Positions 12,862 through 17,467 of a DNA stretch of 17,467 nt are shown here, piece after piece. Below the pieces are notes generated by a model. The model searched no databases, was not told the DNA's origin, and saw nothing but the letters and a program-made list of their open reading frames with translations. The DNA is from Anaerolineales bacterium UBA3905 (GTDB lineage Bacteria; Chloroflexota; Anaerolineae; Caldilineales; Caldilineaceae). Numbering within the stretch: position 1 is the first letter of the stretch; each line of letters begins with the position of its first letter. A program made the position numbers and the translations under genes. The stretch is from contig DGFH01000164.1 in assembly GCA_002391565.1 (NCBI GenBank), forward strand, positions 2,230 through 19,696. Reading direction: 5' to 3'.

Positions 12862-13776
12862 ATGATGCATCGCTTTCTGCTCTTGTTCATCATGTCGCTG
12901 TTGACAGCTTGCACCCCCGCTCAGGGTGCGGCGCTGCCATACGTCGACTTGCGCGTGCGCACGCCGTTGCCGCAGATTGCACCTGCCGAACTGACGCATC
13001 TGCGCATCGGCGTTGCAGCGATCCTCTCGCCACAAGGCACTGTCGCCAGCTACAGCAAGCTGGCGGAATATCTGGCTGAGAAATTGGGGCGTCCGGTCGA
13101 TTTGGTGCAGCGGCGCACCTACGCTGAACTCAACGACATGGTGGCAGCAAGCCAGGTCGAGCTTGCCTTCATCTGCACCAACGCCTACGTGGTCGGCAAC
13201 GAGCAGTTCGGCATGGAGTTGCTGTTGGCGCCGGAGATCAACGGCGAGTCGGTCTATTACTCGCAGTTGATTGTGCCCGCCAACAGCGGAGCGCAGAGCT
13301 TGGCTGACCTGCGCGGCAAGGTCTTTGCCTTCACCGACCCGATGAGTTTCACCGGGCGCATCTATCCGGTCTACCTGCTTCAGCAAATGGGCGAGACGCC
13401 GGAAAGATTCTTTCAGCGCACTTTCTACACGTACAGCCACGACCGCGCTATCGAAGCTGTCGCCGCTGGCGTGGCCGACGGGGCAGCTGTGGACAGTCTG
13501 GTGTTGGACTACGCCTTGCAGCGCAACCCGGAGCTGGCGTCGCGTCTGCGCATCATCCACACCTCTGCGGCGTTTGGCATCCCGCCGGTGGTTGTCCCGC
13601 CGACGCTGCCGCCACGCCAGAAGGCGCAGCTGCGCGATCTGCTCCTTACCATGCACGAAGATACGGCGGGACAGGCTGTCTTGCGCGAGTTGGGCATCGA
13701 CCGCTTCGTCACCATCGACAACACCGCGTATGACGGCGTGCGCGCCATCGTCCATGCCACGGGAATCGGCGAATGA
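12862..13776 (+). CDS. PhnD-like solute-binding lipoprotein, sensory partner of a histidine kinase
   Basis: Extracytoplasmic binding protein of the PhnD/SsuA/transferrin-like class, 304 aa. Starting at 12862 it has a lipoprotein signal ending in LLTAC (Cys17). The domain contains LRIGVAAILSPQGTVASYSKLAEYL and LVQRRTYAELNDMVAASQVELAFICTNAYV, typical of PhnD-like proteins. It also contains LADLRGKVFAFTDPMSFTGR. ATG 12862 and 12865 follow AGGGG at 2 and 5 nt, so 12865 is equally possible. The in-frame ATG 12841 has no SD. There is no permease or ATPase gene beside it. Instead its last codons overlap a histidine kinase start (ATGA), so it most likely presents a ligand to the kinase, as in other binding-protein-dependent sensors. 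The ligand is unknown. Confidence 0.9.
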   Translation: MMHRFLLLFIMSLLTACTPAQGAALPYVDLRVRTPLPQIAPAELTHLRIGVAAILSPQGTVASYSKLAEYLAEKLGRPVDLVQRRTYAELNDMVAASQVELAFICTNAYVVGNEQFGMELLLAPEINGESVYYSQLIVPANSGAQSLADLRGKVFAFTDPMSFTGRIYPVYLLQQMGETPERFFQRTFYTYSHDRAIEAVAAGVADGAAVDSLVLDYALQRNPELASRLRIIHTSAAFGIPPVVVPPTLPPRQKAQLRDLLLTMHEDTAGQAVLRELGIDRFVTIDNTAYDGVRAIVHATGIGE

Positions 13777-15257
13777 GCACGCGCAACACGCCGTTGAACA
13801 CACCGCTCCCTGTCGCACCCTTTCCCTCGCGACGGCTGAATCGTTGGGCGGAGATCGTCTGGCGCGTCGCCGGCAGCGTCGATGTACGCACCAAAATTCT
13901 GGGCATGGTGCTGGCGCTGACGACGGTGCTCGGCCTGGCGGTGACGCTGCAAGTGCGCGCCGTGATGACGCGCATCTTTGCCGAGGAGTTGGAAAGTCGC
14001 GGCGTCTCCGTCGCCAGCGACCTGGCAAGCCGCAGCATCGACCCGATCCTGCTCAACGACACCTACGCCCTGCACCAGCTCCTGCGCGAGACGGTCAGCA
14101 ATCATCCTGACGCGCTCTATGCCTTCGTCACCGACAACGAAGGGCAGGTATTGGCGCACACCTTCGGCGACGCCGGCTTTCCTGCCGGCTTGCTCGACGC
14201 CGCAACCCTCAAGACGGCGACCTTCACGACCCACGGCGACATCCGCCACTGGGTCTACACCAGCAATGAGGGCATAGTGCATGAAATGATTGCGCCGATC
14301 ATGGGGGGCGGCGCCGGCGTCGTGCGGTTGGGTCTCACCGAGACGCGGCTGCAGGCGGTGGTCAACACCGTCACTGGGCAAATGATCCTGACCACGCTGC
14401 TGGTGGCATTGGCGGGCATCGTCGCCGCCATGCTGCTGACCTGGCTGCTGACGCGCCCGATCCTTGATCTTGTGGAAACAACGCAGGAAGTCGGGCGCGG
14501 CAACTTGCAGGCGCGCGCCCCCCACTGGGCCGACGATGAGATCGGCGCCCTGGCGGACGCCTTCAACCAGATGGTGAGCGACCTGGACGCCAGCCGGCGC
14601 GCGGTCGCCGAAAAAGAGCAGGCGCGCTTCCTGCTGCTCAAGAAGTTGATCTCGGCGCAAGAGGAGGAACGCAAGCGCATTGCCCGCGAGCTGCACGACG
14701 GCGTAGGTCAGATGCTCACCTCGCTGATGGTCGGCATGCGCACACTGCAACGCCGCGATGAGGGCGACCTCGCCAGCCACCAAATGGACGAACTCTGCGC
14801 CACCGCCAGTGAGACGTTGGAGCAGGTGCGCACGCTCAGTCGTGAGCTGCGCCCCAGTCTGCTCGATGACCTGGGGCTGGCCGCCGCGCTGGAACGCTAC
14901 GTCGGTGAATTCGACCGCGCCCACCCGGACATCACCGTCGATCTCCACTGTGACTTGCCTGCACGCCTGCCTGGGCCGGTCGAGACTGCGCTCTATCGCA
15001 TTGTGCAGGAAGCGATGACCAACGCTGCCCGTCACGGCAAAGCCAGCGCGATCAGTGTGCTTGTCAGCCGTCGCGCCAACACCGTCCAGGCAATTGTGGA
15101 AGACAACGGCGTTGGGTTCGATGTCGAGGCGGTGCGGCGTCGACAGAGCAGCGTCGGCATCTTTGGCATGACCGAGCGCGCCGAACTACTGGGCGGCAGA
15201 CTCGAACTTGAAAGCAGCTCCGAAGGCGCCACTGTTTACGTGGAGATTCCATTGTGA
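13773..15257 (+). CDS. Membrane sensor histidine kinase, HAMP plus HisKA_3 (NarX/DegS type)
   Basis: A 494-aa sensor kinase. A membrane helix at about 42-64 is followed by an extracytoplasmic domain of roughly 140 residues containing YAFVTDNEGQVLAHTF, suggestive of a single-Cache or PAS-like fold. A second helix lies at about 203-227, then a HAMP linker (about 228-280). The HisKA_3 dimer helix has ERKRIARELHDGVGQ with the phospho-accepting His308. The ATPase domain shows an N-box EAMTNAARH (413-421), DNGVGFD (444-450) and GIFGM (462-466). ATG 13773 overlaps the upstream binding-protein stop, and its own stop overlaps the response-regulator GTG. Both 4-nt overlaps imply coupled expression of a three-component system. 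An ORF of 508 aa on the opposite strand is a shadow. Confidence 0.95.
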   Translation: MSTRNTPLNTPLPVAPFPSRRLNRWAEIVWRVAGSVDVRTKILGMVLALTTVLGLAVTLQVRAVMTRIFAEELESRGVSVASDLASRSIDPILLNDTYALHQLLRETVSNHPDALYAFVTDNEGQVLAHTFGDAGFPAGLLDAATLKTATFTTHGDIRHWVYTSNEGIVHEMIAPIMGGGAGVVRLGLTETRLQAVVNTVTGQMILTTLLVALAGIVAAMLLTWLLTRPILDLVETTQEVGRGNLQARAPHWADDEIGALADAFNQMVSDLDASRRAVAEKEQARFLLLKKLISAQEEERKRIARELHDGVGQMLTSLMVGMRTLQRRDEGDLASHQMDELCATASETLEQVRTLSRELRPSLLDDLGLAAALERYVGEFDRAHPDITVDLHCDLPARLPGPVETALYRIVQEAMTNAARHGKASAISVLVSRRANTVQAIVEDNGVGFDVEAVRRRQSSVGIFGMTERAELLGGRLELESSSEGATVYVEIPL

Positions 15258-15934
15258 CCAGGATTCGCATCTTACTGGCTGACGACCATGCCGTGTTGCA
15301 GGCCGGGCTGGAGGCCATGCTCAACGCCGAGGGCGACATGCAAGTCATCGGCACCGCGGGCGACGGTCATGCGGCGGTGCGCCAGGCCGCGCTGCTCCAG
15401 CCCGACGTGATCCTGCTCGACATCAACATGCCGGGGATCAACGGGCTGGATGCGCTGGAGCAGATACGCCAACAGGCGCCCGCCAGCCGCGTGCTGATTC
15501 TGACCATGCACGACGACGCACACTATCTGCGCCAGGCGATGGCGGCGGGCGCAGCGGGCTACGTGCTCAAGCAGTCGGCGGGCAAGGAGCTGCTGACTGC
15601 GATCCGCACAGTGGCGCAGGGCGGCGTCTATCTGCATCCGGTGCATGCGCGCTTGTTGGCAACGCCGGATTCGCCGCCGTCTGCCTCCGCACCTGGCAAT
15701 GAACCTTCCGACGCGGCCAAACGCTTCCAGTTGCTCAGCGAGCGCGAGGCCGAGGTCTTTGCGCTGGTGGCGCTGGGCTACCGCAACGCCGAAATCGCCG
15801 ACAAGCTGGCGCTCAGCGTGAAGACGGTCGAAACCTATAAGTCGCGCATGATGGACAAGCTCGGCTTGCAGACGCGCACGGCGCTGGTGCGCTTTGCGCT
15901 GGAATTGGGGATGCTGCAGAAGGATGTTGGGTGA
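15254..15934 (+). CDS. NarL/FixJ-family response regulator
   Basis: A 226-aa DNA-binding regulator, partner of the kinase just upstream. The receiver domain shows the acidic pocket ADDH (10-13), phospho-acceptor Asp56 (ILLDINMPGINGL), Thr84 and Lys106. A linker rich in Ser/Pro/Ala (about 135-155) leads to a C-terminal LuxR-type helix-turn-helix, LSEREAEVFALVALGYRNAEIADKL followed by VKTVETYKSRMMDKL. The start is GTG at 15254, overlapping the kinase stop (GTGA). The gene ends 14 bp from a convergent toxin gene, with no terminator hairpin seen. Likely targets are its own operon or the divergent importer operon (inference from position). Confidence 0.96.
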   Translation: MTRIRILLADDHAVLQAGLEAMLNAEGDMQVIGTAGDGHAAVRQAALLQPDVILLDINMPGINGLDALEQIRQQAPASRVLILTMHDDAHYLRQAMAAGAAGYVLKQSAGKELLTAIRTVAQGGVYLHPVHARLLATPDSPPSASAPGNEPSDAAKRFQLLSEREAEVFALVALGYRNAEIADKLALSVKTVETYKSRMMDKLGLQTRTALVRFALELGMLQKDVG

Positions 15935-15948
15935 CTTATGCCAATGAC

Positions 15949-16218
15949 TTACAAATGCCTGAGCAGACGATTGTACTCATCATGAGAGCCGATCCAAAAC
16001 CACAGAATTGCCTCCCCCTCAAGCAGGCCAAGCGCACGATACCCTCTACCAATCCGAACAGAATAGACTGAACGTTGTTTGCCTACACGCTTGAAATAAA
16101 GCCCGTGAGCCTGAGGATTGATCTGCCATAACTCATACGCCCTGTCTGCCTGTCGTTGCACATCTTCCGGCAATGCGTCGTAGAGCTTCCAGAATTGTGG
16201 AGTTGTGACAGATTTCAT
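15949..16218 (-). CDS. ParE/RelE-like toxin
   Basis: An 89-aa protein of the RelE/ParE superfamily, likely the toxin of a type II pair. The sequence shows an N-terminal helical segment (FWKLYDALPEDVQRQADRAYELW), then the beta core with YFKRVGKQRSVYSVRIGRGYRALG and a C-terminal WFWIGSHDEYNRLL, characteristic of one widespread subgroup. Its ATG overlaps the antitoxin stop by 4 nt. Whether it cleaves mRNA or poisons gyrase cannot be predicted. The pair is convergent with the response regulator and of lower GC than it, fitting acquisition as a module. Confidence 0.88.
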   Translation of the reverse strand: MKSVTTPQFWKLYDALPEDVQRQADRAYELWQINPQAHGLYFKRVGKQRSVYSVRIGRGYRALGLLEGEAILWFWIGSHDEYNRLLRHL

Positions 16219-16529
16219 CCTGGCACAATCCGCCCCTCACGAAAAGCCATAGGTCGCGTGGCGCCTGCTCGATATTCGGCCAATGCTTCATCTGCCAGAT
16301 TCTCTAGCAATATCTGTGCTGCGTCGGTTGCCAACAGTGCATCCCATTGCGCCTCATCGGCCTCTATCTCAGCCATGTCTTCTTTCTGGACTAGCTCCTC
16401 ACTCAGAATCTGCGCTTCCAGAAAACGCGCGAAATCTACAAGTTGCGCGGCTCGATTGGGTGGCAAGGCACGCAAAATCTTGATCACAGTTCGTTCGATG
16501 TCTCGGTGCATGGCAACATCAGTATTCAT
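16215..16529 (-). CDS. Antitoxin partner of the ParE/RelE-like toxin (DUF2281-like)
   Basis: A 104-aa protein with an N-terminal ALPPNRAAQLVDFARFLEAQ block, as in DUF2281/VapB-like antitoxins, an acidic middle (EDMAEIEADEAQWDALLA) and a C-terminal tail LADEALAEYRAGATRPMAF. This tail pattern is common in antitoxins paired with this toxin subgroup and would wrap the toxin. ATG 16529 has GAGG 7 nt upstream. Met7 is an alternative. A plausible promoter lies about 40 bp upstream. The family name is by resemblance only, and the pairing with the downstream toxin (ATGA overlap) is the stronger evidence. Confidence 0.82.
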   Translation of the reverse strand: MNTDVAMHRDIERTVIKILRALPPNRAAQLVDFARFLEAQILSEELVQKEDMAEIEADEAQWDALLATDAAQILLENLADEALAEYRAGATRPMAFREGRIVPG

Positions 16530-16568
16530 GATCTCACCTCACTATCCTCAATCAGTCACCCGAATCTC

Positions 16569-16598
16569 ATTCTAGTCTACCATATCAATGTAATCCAA
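16569..16598 (-). promoter_or_regulatory. Promoter of the ParE-type TA pair
   Basis: Minus strand: TTGGAT (-35, 16593-16598), 18-bp spacer, TAGAAT (-10, 16569-16574). Transcription would begin near 16562, about 33 nt before the antitoxin ATG. This is a motif-based inference. Confidence 0.5.
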
Positions 16599-16847
16599 AG
16601 CACTCTGTAGATTCGCACCATAGTCGAAAACATCTTCGTTCCTGGGCACCAGAATGTTGTTTCGGACATTATGGTCTCCTGCCTGGCGCCTGTCTTTCCC
16701 TGTCACTGGAACTCTTAGTGATGCCACGCCTCCAGGACTTGAAGGTATTGTAGCACAGATGGTCAGACTCAAGGTTGTATATTTAGCTCGCCAAGATGTA
16801 ACATGCTGCTATCCCAGGCAAGTAGATTGGCCCTTGAGGAATAGACC
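16599..16847. other. Spacer upstream of the TA pair, possible gene remnant
   Basis: Part of a 318-bp interval (16530-16847) without a confident gene. On the minus strand a 66-codon ORF (16772-16572) has no SD. A 30-codon ORF (16669-16577, MSETTFWCPGTK) has AGGAG 6 nt before its ATG, but resembles nothing known and ends inside the TA promoter. An extended -10-like TGCTACAAT lies at 16747-16755 on the minus strand. This is identical to the one before the other TA pair, so a small transcript is possible. Confidence 0.35.
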
Positions 16848-17075
16848 ATGAGTGATTTTGCCTTGCCCGCTGTGCCATTAGTCAGAGAACTTCTTGCGCG
16901 TTGGGAAGATCGACCACATTTGGACCCTGATGACGCTGCCGCATGGCAGCGCGATCTGTCCGAGTTGCGGGCGAAGATGCCGCCGCTAATAGAACTAGAA
17001 CTAACCTGGGATGAGGATGCCGCCCTGTCAGGGAACTCCCCGACAGCCGCCTGCAAACCCTCAAGCATTCCCTGA
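16848..17075 (+). CDS. Small hypothetical protein
   Basis: A 75-aa ORF with ATG 16848 and TTGAGGA 7 nt upstream, a convincing start. I do not recognise the family. The sequence is acidic and helical (VRELLARWEDRPHLDPDDAAAW, then LSELRAKMPPLIELELTW) with no signal peptide or membrane segment. The last 16 or so residues (GNSPTAACKPSSIP) have a different character and are encoded within an inverted-repeat region, so the frame may have been altered or truncated at its end. It lies 126 bp upstream of an iron-sulfur subunit gene on the same strand but is probably separate from it, because repeat elements that look regulatory lie between them. Confidence 0.5.
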   Translation: MSDFALPAVPLVRELLARWEDRPHLDPDDAAAWQRDLSELRAKMPPLIELELTWDEDAALSGNSPTAACKPSSIP

Positions 17076-17099
17076 CAGCCTTCCAAACATTCCCTGATA
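17025..17099. promoter_or_regulatory. Cluster of three TTCCCTGAYA repeats (one inverted, two direct)
   Basis: TTCCCTGACA occurs at 17068-17077 and TTCCCTGATA at 17090-17099, exactly 22 bp apart. An inverted copy (TGTCAGGGAA) lies at 17026-17035, giving an 11-bp inverted repeat (17025-17035 with 17068-17078). A possible -10 (TACACT, 17121-17126) follows the second direct copy at a distance suiting an activator site just upstream of -35. It could control the following iron-sulfur gene. As a terminator it lacks a U-run. Confidence 0.45.
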
Positions 17100-17201
17100 C
17101 AAACACTCGCACGGTTCCCCTACACTGGCGCACAGGCAATGCGTCGGCGCGTTCTGGCGTCCGGCGATCCTGTTTCCAACCAACAACCGTGAGGTATTCC
17201 T

Positions 17202-17467
17202 ATGGCTGACATTGTACCGAAGGAAAATCTGCTGGTGCGCATGCAGGAGGATATCCGCCGCGCACTGGAGAAACCGGAAGGCGAGCGGCGCTGGGGCATG
17301 GTCATCGACACGCGCAAGTGCGTGGGCTGTCACGCCTGCACGCTGAGCTGCGTGGCCGAGAACAAGCTCCCGCCCGGCGCCGTCTACCGCCCCGTGCTCA
17401 TTCACGACTGCGGGTCGTATCCCAACGGGACGCGGAGCTTCATGCCTCGCCCCTGCATGCAGAGCAA
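17202..17467 (+). CDS. 4Fe-4S dicluster electron-transfer subunit, PsrB/DmsB-like (C-terminus beyond window)
   Basis: The first 88 codons of an iron-sulfur subunit that usually passes electrons between a membrane quinone subunit (NrfD/PsrC type) and a molybdopterin oxidoreductase. WGMVIDTRKCVGCHACTLSC contains a complete CxxCxxCxxxC cluster motif (Cys40, 43, 46, 50). It is followed by AENKLPPGAVYRPV and a further region ending RPCMQS, where a second cluster motif would begin. The second position of that motif is Ser, where Cys (CxxC) is common, although the window ends before this can be judged. ATG 17202 has GAGG 7 nt upstream. There is no signal peptide at the N-terminus. Partner genes presumably follow downstream. 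The terminal oxidoreductase cannot be identified. Confidence 0.88.
   Translation, partial: MADIVPKENLLVRMQEDIRRALEKPEGERRWGMVIDTRKCVGCHACTLSCVAENKLPPGAVYRPVLIHDCGSYPNGTRSFMPRPCMQS

Noticed and set aside
13776..13800. Heptad-like CGCGCAACACGCC at the kinase N-terminus
   Set aside because: Only one imperfect copy inside a coding region with a plausible disordered N-terminus. No tandem or inverted partner.

Overview
The window looks like chromosomal DNA of a GC-rich bacterium, most likely Chloroflexota (moderate confidence, from protein style and repeat content rather than a marker gene). Supporting signs are an Opp-type importer whose lipoprotein has an Ala/Thr/Pro/Glu-rich linker, an S23-type four-helix-bundle gene with heptanucleotide repeats, several toxin-antitoxin pairs, and a PsrB/DmsB-like iron-sulfur subunit. 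No rRNA, tRNA or CRISPR array was seen.

Minus-strand block, 12099 down to 1. A family 5 solute-binding lipoprotein (12099-10180) is followed by a structured spacer, two permeases (9832-8822, 8818-7529) and two ATPases (7532-6522, 5767-4763). Together they make a complete ABC importer. A membrane-anchored pentapeptide-repeat protein (4766-3483) overlaps the last ATPase by 4 nt. Next come a UPF0175/DUF3368 antitoxin-toxin pair (3268-2494) and a GH38 alpha-mannosidase (2384 to beyond base 1). I infer that the importer and mannosidase form a glycan or mannoside uptake and degradation locus. Its collinear genes are interrupted by accessory DNA at two places: the TA pair, and an S23 four-helix-bundle gene flanked by inverted arrays of a GTTGCGT heptad, lodged exactly between the two ATPase genes (5779-6521). 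This cassette is the most unusual structure in the window.

Divergent control region, 12100-12861. About 760 bp of lower-GC DNA separates the importer operon from a plus-strand signalling operon. It holds two diverged copies of one minus-strand promoter, each with a palindrome in its 17-bp spacer, a further inverted repeat, and an orphan Shine-Dalgarno sequence in the importer leader.

Plus-strand block, 12862-15934. A PhnD-like binding lipoprotein, a HAMP/HisKA_3 histidine kinase and a NarL-type response regulator are joined by 4-nt overlaps. They look like a three-component sensory system. Divergence from the importer suggests, but does not prove, that it controls the importer.

Right end, 15949-17467. 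A second TA pair (ParE/RelE-like toxin with a DUF2281-like antitoxin) lies convergent to the regulator. It is followed by a 318-bp spacer, a small unrecognised ORF (16848-17075), a cluster of three TTCCCTGAYA repeats, and the start of a 4Fe-4S electron-transfer subunit that runs off the window.
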